A DNA stretch of 64,000 bases, taken from assembly GCA_002505345.1 (NCBI GenBank), contig DAUY01000010.1:1-64000 (forward strand), written 5' to 3'. The notes beneath the pieces are model-generated. The model saw only the letters and a program-made list of their open reading frames with translations. It had not been told where the DNA came from and searched no databases. This document shows, piece by piece, positions 8,775-17,348 of the stretch. Origin of the DNA: Methanomassiliicoccaceae archaeon UBA370. Lineage in GTDB: Archaea; Thermoplasmatota; Thermoplasmata; Methanomassiliicoccales; Methanomethylophilaceae. Made by a program: the position numbers and the translations under genes. The stretch's first letter is position 1; each line of letters begins with the position of its first letter.

Positions 8775-9671
8775 TCACGATTGTGTGTTTTTGATTGACG
8801 TTTTGATACCGCATATCTCTTTCACATAAATCTGATAACTGTTTTCCTTGAACTTGCTGATCCGCTCGATCACTTCTTCTTTCGTGACGAACCCTTTGCT
8901 CAGCGCTATCTCTTCGGGACATCCTATGTTTCTGGAGGTTCTTTCCTGAACGTCCTTGATGAAATTTCCCGCTTCCAGCAGCGAATCGAACGTTCCTGCA
9001 TCAAACCATCTGACTTTATCGCCAAGCAGCTTGACCTTCAGCCTGCCTTCTTCCATGTATCTGATATTCAGATCGGTTATCTCCAGTTCATTTCTGTTCG
9101 CCGAGGGCAACAGGGTCTTGGCGAACTCGCATGCCCTGCCGTCGTAGAAATACAGTCCGACCACGGCGTAGTTCGACTTGGGATTCTTGGGCTTCTCCTC
9201 TATCGATATGGCATTCATGTCACCGTCGAACTCCACCACCCCGAACCTCTCCGGATCCTTTACGTAATAACCGAACACCGTGGCGCCTTCGTTCTCCTCG
9301 ATCGCCGATTTTATAAGAGATTGCATTTCCGGACCGCAGAATATGTTGTCCCCCAGTACCAAGACCACATCGTCCCCGCCTATCCATTTCTCAGCGATGA
9401 TGAACGCGTCCGAGATCCCTTTCGGCACGTACTGTATCAGATAATCTATGTGCACCCCGAACTGGGAGCCGTCGCCCAGGAGCTTCCTGAATTTCGGGTC
9501 GTCCTCCTCGTTCGTTATCACCAGTATATCGCGGATGCCTCCCATCATAAGGTTCGACAGCGGATAGTATACCATCGGCTTGTCGTACACGGGTAGCAGG
9601 ACTTTGGATATGGGCATCGAGACAGGATACAGCCTGGTCCCGGCTCCAGCGGCGAGAATGATGCCTTTCAT
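8775..9671 (-). CDS. rmlA: Glucose-1-phosphate thymidylyltransferase
   Basis: This 298-residue RmlA/RfbA family enzyme makes dTDP-glucose. It shows MKGIILAAGAGTRLYPV, the signature loop; SKVLLPVYDKPM with the catalytic lysine; and GDNIFCG and EEKPKNPKS. It is separated from rfbF by 384 bp. A TATA-like stretch at about 9697-9703 suggests its own short-leader promoter. The cell can therefore activate glucose with both CTP and dTTP. Confidence 0.93.
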   Translation of the reverse strand: MKGIILAAGAGTRLYPVSMPISKVLLPVYDKPMVYYPLSNLMMGGIRDILVITNEEDDPKFRKLLGDGSQFGVHIDYLIQYVPKGISDAFIIAEKWIGGDDVVLVLGDNIFCGPEMQSLIKSAIEENEGATVFGYYVKDPERFGVVEFDGDMNAISIEEKPKNPKSNYAVVGLYFYDGRACEFAKTLLPSANRNELEITDLNIRYMEEGRLKVKLLGDKVRWFDAGTFDSLLEAGNFIKDVQERTSRNIGCPEEIALSKGFVTKEEVIERISKFKENSYQIYVKEICGIKTSIKNTQS

Positions 9672-9768
9672 TGAATATCTCGCAACGGATGCATCTTTGG
9701 ATGTATAACCGTTTACATCGACGATACAGGATACGACATATTCCTGTCAGAAGTCTATTCGAAAAGAA

Positions 9769-9788
9769 AAGGGGCCTTCCGGCCCCTT
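9769..9788 (-). terminator. Hairpin terminator after the malic enzyme gene
   Basis: An 8-bp perfect stem (AAGGGGCC/GGCCCCTT) with a 4-base loop lies 8 nt past the stop at 9796. On the minus strand it is followed by a T-rich tract. Confidence 0.75.
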
Positions 9789-9795
9789 AAGAGAT

Positions 9796-11160
9796 TTAGT
9801 CCACGACGCCGGATGCGTCCTTGATGAATCCGTCCTTCATCATCTTCGCCGTCAGGTCCCTGGACCTGTTTATCATGAACTCCGCCCTGTCGAAGAGCTC
9901 CTGCCTGCTCAGCTTGAGCCTCGCGATGCCTTCCTTCTGGGCCTGCATACCGACGGCCACGGCCTCCAGCGGGAAAACTTCCGTGTCGAACATGCTGGGT
10001 ATGATGTGCTCCGCCGTCAGTCCCTCCTTGGAGTTCTCCGCGAACTTTGCCAGCTCGCGTGCCGCGGCGAGGCACATGGTGTCGGTGATCGTCTTAGCCC
10101 TGACGTCCAGCACACCGCGGAATATGGCGGGGAATCCCATGGAGTTGTTGACCTGGTTGGGGAAGTCGGAACGTCCGGTGGCGAACACCTTGACGCCGTG
10201 CTCCTTGGCCTCCCAGGGCCAGATCTCCGGGGTCGGGTTGGCAGTGGCGAACACTATCGCGTCGTCAGCCATTCCGTCCAGGTATTCCGGAGGGATCGTC
10301 CCGGGGCCGGGCTTGGATGCGGCGACGACTATGTCGGCGTCCTTGATGGCCTCCTTCATCCCACCGGTCTTTCCGGCGCCGTTGGTCTTCTCGCACAGCT
10401 CCCACTTCTGCTTGAAGGAGCCCTTCAGCTCGGTCCTCTGGTTGTTGAGTATGCCTGTCGAATCGCACACGCACATGTTCTTCGGGTTGACGCCTACGTT
10501 CAGGAGCAGCCTGGATATGGCGATCGACGCCGCACCGGCTCCCAGGATCGTGAAGCTGGCGGTCTCCAGCTTCTTGCCTACCAGTTTGAGGGCGTTTATC
10601 GCTCCGGCGACCTCTACGGTCGCGGTCCCCTGCTGGTCGTCGTGCCATACGGGGATCTTGCAGTCGTCCCTCAGCGCATCCAGTATGTCGAAGCACTTGG
10701 GGTTGGATATGTCCTCGAGGTTTATGCCTCCGAACGAGGGCGCTATGAGGCGCACGGTCTCGATGATCTTTTCCGGGTCCTTTGTGTCAAGGCAGATGGG
10801 TACGCAGTCCACGCCCCCCAGGTACTTGAAGAGCATCGCCTTGCCTTCCATGACGGGCATGGCGGCCTCCGGGCCGATGTCCCCCAGGCCGAGCACCCTC
10901 GTGCCGTCGGATACCACCGCTACGGTGTTCCACTTGCACGTGAGGTCGTATACCAGCTCCGGGTCTGCGGCTATCTGTTTGCACGGGGCGGCAACTCCGG
11001 GCGAGTACCATATGGAAAAGTCGTCGAACGACCTTACGCATGCCTTGGGTACAGTCTCGATCTTTCCTCCGTAGAACTTGTGGAGGATCTTCGCATCCTC
11101 TCCCGGCTTGTTGGCCTTCGCAAGTTTCTCCTCAACGCTTAGCTCCTTCTTGTCTGACAT
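9796..11160 (-). CDS. NAD(P)-dependent malic enzyme
   Basis: This 454-residue enzyme catalyses oxidative decarboxylation of malate to pyruvate, linking C4 acids to pyruvate. Visible features are SIWYSPGVAAPC near residue 50, the catalytic Tyr and substrate region; VWHDDQQGTA near 160, metal and substrate binding; and ILGAGAASIAI near 197, the NAD(P) Rossmann loop. I place the start at the ATG at 11160, preceded by GAGGAA, not at the upstream in-frame codon at 11229. A strong hairpin follows the stop. Confidence 0.93.
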   Translation of the reverse strand: MSDKKELSVEEKLAKANKPGEDAKILHKFYGGKIETVPKACVRSFDDFSIWYSPGVAAPCKQIAADPELVYDLTCKWNTVAVVSDGTRVLGLGDIGPEAAMPVMEGKAMLFKYLGGVDCVPICLDTKDPEKIIETVRLIAPSFGGINLEDISNPKCFDILDALRDDCKIPVWHDDQQGTATVEVAGAINALKLVGKKLETASFTILGAGAASIAISRLLLNVGVNPKNMCVCDSTGILNNQRTELKGSFKQKWELCEKTNGAGKTGGMKEAIKDADIVVAASKPGPGTIPPEYLDGMADDAIVFATANPTPEIWPWEAKEHGVKVFATGRSDFPNQVNNSMGFPAIFRGVLDVRAKTITDTMCLAAARELAKFAENSKEGLTAEHIIPSMFDTEVFPLEAVAVGMQAQKEGIARLKLSRQELFDRAEFMINRSRDLTAKMMKDGFIKDASGVVD

Positions 11161-11450
11161 TATTCTTCCTCGTTGACACCTTTTTACGAAAATCGTAGAA
11201 TTTGTGCGAATTGTAAAGAAGAGAATCAATTAATCCTATTTATATATAACCTGGCTCAACGGAATCCGAATATGGAGGCGAAAACGATAACCGCAAGACG
11301 GACGTTTTTGAAACCGTCGCCGCCTTCGGGATGGTCCGGGACATATAGGTCGTCTGCGGCCCCTGAGGCCCTGACGCGTTCGTCCCGATGCCTCCTTCGT
11401 GCATCCGTTCCGGTCAATAAATGTAAATCCGCGTTGACCGATACGGTCGC
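11161..11450. promoter_or_regulatory. Divergent promoter region, malic enzyme / priL
   Basis: This 290-bp gap contains TTTATATATAAC at about 11239-11250. It reads as a TATA element on the minus strand, about 80 nt upstream of the malic enzyme ATG. I see no clear TATA for priL and no RNA gene. Confidence 0.5.
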
Positions 11451-12479
11451 GTGGACACAGTACGCGCCGCCAGATATCCATTCTTGAGAGACTCTGCCAA
11501 GCTGGCGGAGGACAACGGGGCGGACGTCGAATCGCTTGTGTCCTCCGAATCGTATGCACAGGCCAGGTCAAGAGGCCTCGAACGCGTCCTGGACGCCCTG
11601 GAGAACAGCGAAGTCTCCTACAGGCCGCTGATGAGCGACTTCGACCGCCTCATGGAGATAATGTCCTATCCCTATGCCAGGATTATAGTATCGTGCATAA
11701 ACGACCGGTTCTTGACGAAACGTTACGCCCTTGCCGAATCCGTGAGGATGAACAAGCTGCTTGGTTCCGACGAAGATAAGACCGTAGCGTTCGTCGCCAA
11801 CGAGCTGGGCGTCAACGCTTCGGCGGACGGGAACGGCCTGAGGATGCACTTCGGAGACTATCTGAGATTCTCCACCAGAATAAAAAGTCCCGAATGGAAG
11901 CTCATAAACACCGAGGTGCATGACGGCTACGTCGTCCTGGCAAAAGAGAAGTTCGACCGCGTGTTGCAGAACGCCCTGCAGGACCGCATAGAGTCGGAAC
12001 TTCCCCTCTCCGTACCGGAGGCCTTCATTTCATCGATGAGGTCGGACATCGACCACATATCCGTCATACTTTCGGAGACGAAAAGCAGATACAGCCCCAC
12101 CGGCGGAGGCCCTATCGATCTGGATTTCATGCCCCCCTGCATGAAGGCCATATTGTCCCAGGCCCATAACGGGATGAACCTGCCGCACAGCGCCAGGTTC
12201 GCCCTTGTGTCTTTCCTTCACGCGCTCGGAATGGACTCGACGCAGATACTGGCACTTTTCGCGGAGTCTCCGGATTTCGACGAATCCAAATCATCCTACC
12301 AGATAAGGCACATCACCGGCGAGCTGTCGGGAACCGAAGGCTATACGCCTCCCGAGTGCTCGACGATGAAGACCAACGGCATATGCTTCAACGACGACAA
12401 CCTGTGCAGAAGCGAGCATATGAACCATCCTCTCACCTACTATCGCGTAAAGTCCGGTACTTCCCGCAGGCAGGGATGA
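11451..12479 (+). CDS. priL: DNA primase large subunit
   Basis: This 342-residue regulatory subunit of the archaeal/eukaryotic primase pairs with PriS (61.3-62.5 kb in this window) for primer synthesis. The C-terminal half has four conserved cysteines for the [4Fe-4S] cluster: PPCMKAIL (about 225), PPECSTM (about 300), NGICFND and NLCRSEH (about 310-320). The N-terminal half is helical. The start is a GTG at 11451, as no suitable ATG lies upstream. It converges on the operon ending at 12488. Confidence 0.88.
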   Translation: MDTVRAARYPFLRDSAKLAEDNGADVESLVSSESYAQARSRGLERVLDALENSEVSYRPLMSDFDRLMEIMSYPYARIIVSCINDRFLTKRYALAESVRMNKLLGSDEDKTVAFVANELGVNASADGNGLRMHFGDYLRFSTRIKSPEWKLINTEVHDGYVVLAKEKFDRVLQNALQDRIESELPLSVPEAFISSMRSDIDHISVILSETKSRYSPTGGGPIDLDFMPPCMKAILSQAHNGMNLPHSARFALVSFLHALGMDSTQILALFAESPDFDESKSSYQIRHITGELSGTEGYTPPECSTMKTNGICFNDDNLCRSEHMNHPLTYYRVKSGTSRRQG

Positions 12480-12487
12480 TGCGAAGG

Positions 12488-13135
12488 TCAGCTCTTCCCG
12501 TCTTCCCTGTTCATCGCTCTCCACGTTACGATGGCCCTCTGTATCGCCGTGGCGTTGCCGAGGACCGCGAAGTATAGGACCATTATCTCCATCCAGGTTA
12601 TCGAGAGATCGCCTATCGTTATCGCTCCGTACCCCGCATAAAGCATGACGAACTGTATTATCGGAAATAACGTCGAAAGAACCACGCGGTCGGCACGTCC
12701 CAGCAGTCCCGAGTACAGGCGCGGGGCTCCCACCGCCTGGGCCTGGGTCCCCATGTAGGAGGTCAGGAGCACGCCCACCAGGGCCAGCAGTCCCAGGTAG
12801 GGATTGCACCACCCGCTTACGGCCACACCGCCGATCATCAGCACGTCGGCATAGCGGTCGAACACGTGGTCCAGATAGTCTCCGCGTCTGGAGGCTTTGC
12901 CGGCCAGCTTGGCGACTTTACCGTCCAGGGCATCGAAATATCCGGAAACGATCACCACGACGGCTCCGACCAGCAGCAGAAATTCGTAGTGCCAGCTGTA
13001 GTAAAGTAAAATTCCTGCTACCAGCGCAAGAACGAGTCCCGCCCAAGAAATGTAGTTGGGATTTACCTTGATCAGCTTCTTCGCCACCGGTGTCAGCGCG
13101 AAATCGACCTTGTCTCTCTGCCCGTCTAGAACCAT
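12488..13135 (-). CDS. CDP-alcohol phosphatidyltransferase (archaetidylinositol-phosphate synthase type)
   Basis: This 215-residue integral membrane enzyme contains the CDP-OH-P motif D-x2-D-G-x2-A-x8-G-x3-D-x3-D: FDALDGKVAK then GDYLDHVFD, residues about 67-90. Hydrophobic helices surround it. The family transfers a polar head group to CDP-archaeol. Short archaeal members next to Fap7-type kinases are usually assigned as archaetidylinositol phosphate synthase. The start overlaps the end of the kinase gene by 10 nt, so they are co-translated. Confidence 0.82.
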   Translation of the reverse strand: MVLDGQRDKVDFALTPVAKKLIKVNPNYISWAGLVLALVAGILLYYSWHYEFLLLVGAVVVIVSGYFDALDGKVAKLAGKASRRGDYLDHVFDRYADVLMIGGVAVSGWCNPYLGLLALVGVLLTSYMGTQAQAVGAPRLYSGLLGRADRVVLSTLFPIIQFVMLYAGYGAITIGDLSITWMEIMVLYFAVLGNATAIQRAIVTWRAMNREDGKS

Positions 13136-13656
13136 CTGTCAATACCTCCTGTCCAATCGGTTTTCCCCGGAAGATACGCCTCTGTTCTTCCTTCTGCTAT
13201 CTCCAGCACCGAGTCTGCGAGCTCTCCCGGTGTACGGGAAGTGCTGTCCAGTTCATAAACTGGAGTGTCGGAAGAGGCCGCTTCGCATAGTATCACGTCC
13301 AGGATCTCCGCCTGCACGTTCTCCTTCACTTTCTCTTCGCCGTACCCTCTATGAACGAGCCTTTCGGCCAGCACGTCCGGGTCGCACCTTACCACTATCA
13401 CATGGGAACAGGTGAGGAAGTGGGAAAGGTGCCCTTCCGCATAGTATGTCTCCGGGGACTCCGAGAACTCGATCATCGCGGCATCCAGGTCTTCCGTCTC
13501 GACGTTGTAAGTCCCCATATCCCCATCGTACTCGCCGAGAAGCCCGTTCTCCCTTATGAAATCACTCAGGAATATCACGTTCTCATTACGATGTGCCAGC
13601 TCCTTGCCGAGCTCCGTCTTTCCAGTTCCGGGCGTTCCGGTAATTGCTATTATCAT
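13126..13656 (-). CDS. Adenylate kinase, AK6/Fap7 family
   Basis: This 176-residue P-loop kinase has ITGTPGTGKTELGK at residues 4-17. The family interconverts AMP, ATP and ADP and, as Fap7, assists late small-subunit ribosome maturation. The C-terminal GGIDRWF matches the usual Trp-containing end. The stop codon is TAG (13126-13128), the only TAG terminator I found in the window. Reading through it would add 11 residues before a TGA. It follows the PfkB kinase by one base in a tight operon. Confidence 0.88.
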   Translation of the reverse strand: MIIAITGTPGTGKTELGKELAHRNENVIFLSDFIRENGLLGEYDGDMGTYNVETEDLDAAMIEFSESPETYYAEGHLSHFLTCSHVIVVRCDPDVLAERLVHRGYGEEKVKENVQAEILDVILCEAASSDTPVYELDSTSRTPGELADSVLEIAEGRTEAYLPGKTDWTGGIDRWF

Positions 13657-13657
13657 A

Positions 13658-14575
13658 TCATGCCTTCGGAAGGTAGTTCTTAGCTCTCTCGAGCGCCTGC
13701 TCCCACGTGGGGATGTTCGACATGGCTCCTTTCTTCTCCACGGTGAACGAGGCTACGGACGAGCCCATGACCAGGGAGTCCCTTACGCTCATGCCGTGGT
13801 ACAGCCCGGCGTAGAATCCCGCTCTGTAGGAATCGCCCGCACCTGTGGCGTCGGCCTCCTTGCCGCCTTTCACAAGAGGCACGTTGAACTCTTCGCCGTA
13901 GCGGTAGGCGGTGCTGCCCTCCCTCCCTTTGGTGCAGACCGTCAGCTCCTTCCCGGTGTCGGCTATGGAATCGATTCCCATGTGCCTGATCACCGAGTCC
14001 GCCTCGTACCTGTTGCAGAAGAGATAGTCCGCATAGTTCATGGCCTCTGGAAGGTTGACCGAATTCCAAAGGCGGTGGACCTCTTGCGCCGGGTCGATGG
14101 CTATCTTCATCCCGAGGTTGTGAATGGCCTTCATTATCGAGATGTAGTACTGCGGCTCGCCGGTGCAGAAATGGACGTATTCCGACTGGGACGCCATCTT
14201 GGTCATCCTGATGCCGATCTGGGTGGCATAGCCCTGGGGGCCCTGGAAGAACAGCACCTTCTGGTCAAGGTTGGAGTCGTTGACCACTATGGCCGTGGAC
14301 GTCTCCCATCCGTCCACGGTGATGAACTCGTCCATCATGACCCCCGATTCCCCGATGAATTTACGGTACTCGGCCGGCAGGTCCCTGCCGACCAGTGCGC
14401 ACAGCGCCGTGGGCACGCCCAGCTTCGCCGCCGTTACGGCTATGTTCGTCCCGGTGCCGCCCAGGAACGTCTTCTTGGACGTTATGTCGACGGTGGTGTT
14501 CAGCTTAGGGAAGTCCTCCACCGTCATTATGCTGTCCACCGTGACGTGGCCGTAGACGGTGAGGAACGGTTTCAT
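13658..14575 (-). CDS. PfkB-family carbohydrate/nucleoside kinase, possible adenosine kinase
   Basis: This is a 305-residue ribokinase-fold kinase from the ATG at 14575, which overlaps the SAH hydrolase stop as ATGA; the longer in-frame start is not needed. It shows the substrate-side GG motif (FLGGTGTNIAV, about 38-48) and the anion-hole and catalytic base motif DATGAGDSYRAGF near 245. Direct position after SAH hydrolase, which releases adenosine, and before an adenylate kinase, which uses AMP, suggests adenosine kinase activity. That is inferred from context; ribose or other nucleosides remain possible. Confidence 0.82.
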   Translation of the reverse strand: MKPFLTVYGHVTVDSIMTVEDFPKLNTTVDITSKKTFLGGTGTNIAVTAAKLGVPTALCALVGRDLPAEYRKFIGESGVMMDEFITVDGWETSTAIVVNDSNLDQKVLFFQGPQGYATQIGIRMTKMASQSEYVHFCTGEPQYYISIMKAIHNLGMKIAIDPAQEVHRLWNSVNLPEAMNYADYLFCNRYEADSVIRHMGIDSIADTGKELTVCTKGREGSTAYRYGEEFNVPLVKGGKEADATGAGDSYRAGFYAGLYHGMSVRDSLVMGSSVASFTVEKKGAMSNIPTWEQALERAKNYLPKA

Positions 14576-15810
14576 TGCGTGCCTGCCTCCCATCCGCCCA
14601 GATACGATATCTGGTCGTCGGTGAGCTTGTCTATCTTCACTCCCATGGATTTTAGCTTCGTCTCCGCGATGATCCTGTCGATCTTATAGGGCACGGAGTA
14701 CACGCGGCCGTCCATCATCCCATGGTTCTCGACCAGGTGCTCGATGCTGAGCGCCTGCACGGCGAAGCTCATGTCCATGATCTCCGCGGGGTGGCCCTGT
14801 CCGGCGGCCAGGTTCATGAGCCTTCCTTCGGATATGAGGTACAGGCGGCGGCCGTCCGCCATTACGTACTCTTCGATGTGCTCCCTGACCCTCTCCTTGG
14901 AGACCGCCATCTTTTCCAGGTCTTCCTTGTTGATCTCGTTGTCGAAATGACCCACGTTGCCCATGACGCAGCCGTCCTTCATGTTCTTGAAATCCTTCTC
15001 GCTCAGGATCCCGTTGCATCCGGTGACCGTCATGATTATGTCGGCTGTCTTTACGGCGTCGGCCATCCTCTTCACCTCGAAGCCGTCCATCTTGGCCTCG
15101 ATGGCCTTTATCGGGTCCACCTCGGTGACGGTCACCAGCGCGCCCATGCCCTTGGCCCTCATCGCCACGCCTTTGCCGCACCATCCGTAGCCGGCGACCA
15201 CGAGGTTCTTGCCTGCGACTATCAGGTTGGTGGCGACCATCCATCCCTCGAAGGCCGACTGTCCGGTACCGTAGCGGTTGTCGAAGAGGAACTTCATCTT
15301 CGCATCGTTCACTGCGATGACGGGAAACTCCAGTTTCCCCTCCTTCTCCATCGCCCTGACGCGAAGTACACCCGTGGTCGTCTCCTCGTTGGCCCCCTTC
15401 ACGTTCCTGAGCACGTCCCTGCGGGTCGTGTGCAGCATCGCTATCAGGTCGGCGCCGTCGTCTATGACGTAGTCGGGGCCCATGTTGAGCACGCTGTTCA
15501 GGTTGGTGCAGTATTCATTGTACGTCTCCCCTTTCCTCGCATACACGTTCAGGCCGTACTCCTCCTTAAGTGCCAGCGCCACAGAGTTATCCGTCGAAAG
15601 AGGGTTGCAGCTCGCCAGCCTTATGTCCGCCCCGGCCTCCGCCAGCGAAATAGCCAGTATGCCTGTTTTCGCTTCCGTGTGGAGGGCCATCCCGATCTTC
15701 TGTCCCTTCAGAGGCTGCTCGTCGGCGAAGCGCTTCCTCAGCACTTTCATCACCGGCATATGGTTTTCTGCCCAGTTTAGTTTCAGTATTCCTTGCTTAA
15801 GTTCGTCCAT
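14572..15810 (-). CDS. ahcY: S-adenosylhomocysteine hydrolase
   Basis: This 412-residue NAD-dependent enzyme cleaves SAH to adenosine and homocysteine. It shows the substrate region LHTEAKTGILA; NDAKMKFLFDNRYGTGQS with the catalytic Lys/Asp and the conserved NRYGTGQS; and the Rossmann loop AGYGWCGKG near 200. The short archaeal form lacks the long eukaryotic insertion. Some methanogen homologues prefer S-inosylhomocysteine, which sequence alone cannot exclude. It is central in a five-gene operon with one-base gaps or 4-nt overlaps. Confidence 0.93.
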   Translation of the reverse strand: MDELKQGILKLNWAENHMPVMKVLRKRFADEQPLKGQKIGMALHTEAKTGILAISLAEAGADIRLASCNPLSTDNSVALALKEEYGLNVYARKGETYNEYCTNLNSVLNMGPDYVIDDGADLIAMLHTTRRDVLRNVKGANEETTTGVLRVRAMEKEGKLEFPVIAVNDAKMKFLFDNRYGTGQSAFEGWMVATNLIVAGKNLVVAGYGWCGKGVAMRAKGMGALVTVTEVDPIKAIEAKMDGFEVKRMADAVKTADIIMTVTGCNGILSEKDFKNMKDGCVMGNVGHFDNEINKEDLEKMAVSKERVREHIEEYVMADGRRLYLISEGRLMNLAAGQGHPAEIMDMSFAVQALSIEHLVENHGMMDGRVYSVPYKIDRIIAETKLKSMGVKIDKLTDDQISYLGGWEAGTQ

Positions 15811-15811
15811 C

Positions 15812-16567
15812 TCACTCGCCTTCCTTGAATTCTTCCATCAGCGCACCGCATATTGAAAGTACCGTTTCCCTGCGTACCGCGCCGTTATCGTAATCTCTTA
15901 TTATTTCTGCGGTCTGGCTCTTTTTACCTTTGAGCTCCTTCGCAAAACCTTTTATGTTTTCCAGGGCCCTGTTCATCTCGTCGGATATGGAGACCGTTGC
16001 CTTCTTTGACGTCCTCGAAAGCGGGTTCAGGTCTATGGATATGACCGTCTTCCCCATGGCCGCCAGGGCCTCGGCCCTGTCACCGTCCTCGATAGGTACC
16101 AGTATGACGTCGCAGTCGAATATCCCTTCCTTGGTGCACAGGGCGCGGTCTGACGTGAGGCCGGGGATCCTTGCGTCGGGACGGCGTCCCAGGACCCCCT
16201 CGGCGCCTTCCGACTCCATGTATCCGATGATGAGTTCCATCCTATCCTCGGTCCTGTGGAAGATATTGACCTCTATCTTTGCGTCGACCTCTTCGGCCAG
16301 GGCGATCAGCTCCTTCGCTCCCAGGGCCGCCGCGTTACCGTTGACGCACACTACGGGATTCGAAGCGCTCAGCAGAAACGCTGCTGCGGCCTTCTCGGCC
16401 TTGAGTGCTGGCACTATGGATTTTTCCCCCATGAGATAATCGAATGCCTCTCCTCTTCCGTGGGATATCAGGCCTGTGGGATTGACGATGCCGCGGGCGA
16501 CCATGTCAGCCAGCCTCTCGCGGGTCACGAGGGACCTGTATCTGGGATGGTCCTTGGGTACGGTCAT
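15812..16567 (-). CDS. 4-phosphopantoate--beta-alanine ligase (phosphopantothenate synthetase)
   Basis: This 251-residue enzyme belongs to the archaea-specific route to coenzyme A, in which pantoate is phosphorylated before condensation with beta-alanine. The N-terminal PKDHPRYRSLVTRERLA and the conserved NPTGLISHGRGEAFDYL (about 28-45) and VCVNGNAAALG blocks match the family. It is the first gene of the leftward operon and faces TrmJ across a 67-bp divergent gap. Confidence 0.88.
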   Translation of the reverse strand: MTVPKDHPRYRSLVTRERLADMVARGIVNPTGLISHGRGEAFDYLMGEKSIVPALKAEKAAAAFLLSASNPVVCVNGNAAALGAKELIALAEEVDAKIEVNIFHRTEDRMELIIGYMESEGAEGVLGRRPDARIPGLTSDRALCTKEGIFDCDVILVPIEDGDRAEALAAMGKTVISIDLNPLSRTSKKATVSISDEMNRALENIKGFAKELKGKKSQTAEIIRDYDNGAVRRETVLSICGALMEEFKEGE

Positions 16568-16634
16568 GGACGAACAACTGCAATCATTGATTTAATGACT
16601 ATCGTTAAGTATTTTCTGCGAATAACCGGAGTTC

Positions 16635-17348
16635 ATGCCTGATGTGCGCATCATTCTCGTGGGACCGAAGTTCGAGGGAAACGTAGGTGCAATAGCCAGA
16701 TTGATGGCAAACTTCGATTTTGACGACCTCTGCATGGTAAACCCGTGCGAGATCGGCGACGACGCTTTCAGACGCGCGAAGCACGGCTCCCATATCCTTG
16801 AGAACTCCAAAACGTTCGGTTCGCTGGAGGAGGCGCTGGACGGCTGCTTCCTGGTGGCCGGCACAAGCGGCACGATAACAAGGGGACCCACCAACTACGC
16901 CCGCATTCCCATGCCTCCGGAAAAATTCGCAGAGAGCGTGAAGGACTACGGGGAGAAGATCGCCCTGGTGCTGGGAAGAGAGGACATAGGCCTTTACCAG
17001 GAGGAGCTGGACCGCTGCGACGTGTTCGTGAACATACCTTCCAGCGAGACGTATCCGACCCTGAACCTGTCCCATGCGGCCGGCATAATAATGTACGAGC
17101 TCTTCGGGACGTGCCATACCACGCCCAGCCCGGAGCCCGCGGACATGCGCGAGAAGGAGCTGATGTTCGGATTCTTCGAGGATCTGCTGGACGCGATCGA
17201 TTATCCGGAGGTTAGGAGGGAGCGCACGGCCCTGATGTTCAGGAAGATGATGGGGCGCTCCATACCGACCAAATACGAATACAACACGATAATGGGAGTT
17301 TTCGGCGACGCGGCCAAAGGTCTCAAGGGCGGAAAGGAACCGGAATGA
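16635..17348 (+). CDS. trmJ: tRNA 2'-O-methyltransferase, TrmJ family (SPOUT)
   Basis: This 237-residue protein has the SPOUT knot motifs: RIILVGPKFEGNVGAIAR at the N-terminus (Asn-Val-Gly-x-x-Ala-Arg), ALVLGREDIGL near 115, and PTLNLSHAAGIIMYEL near 140. The family methylates ribose at tRNA position 32 using SAM, which links it functionally to the adjacent SAH hydrolase operon. The C-terminal 70 residues form the helical extension typical of TrmJ. It overlaps the convergent FtsZ-like gene by 26 bp. Confidence 0.88.
   Translation: MPDVRIILVGPKFEGNVGAIARLMANFDFDDLCMVNPCEIGDDAFRRAKHGSHILENSKTFGSLEEALDGCFLVAGTSGTITRGPTNYARIPMPPEKFAESVKDYGEKIALVLGREDIGLYQEELDRCDVFVNIPSSETYPTLNLSHAAGIIMYELFGTCHTTPSPEPADMREKELMFGFFEDLLDAIDYPEVRRERTALMFRKMMGRSIPTKYEYNTIMGVFGDAAKGLKGGKEPE

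Noticed and set aside
9821..11142. Long antisense frames over the malic enzyme gene
   Set aside because: They are shadows of a clearly recognised gene, and codon bias of GC-rich DNA explains the open frames.
11236..11450. Coding frames between malic enzyme and priL
   Set aside because: They lack recognisable protein features and cover the expected promoter region.
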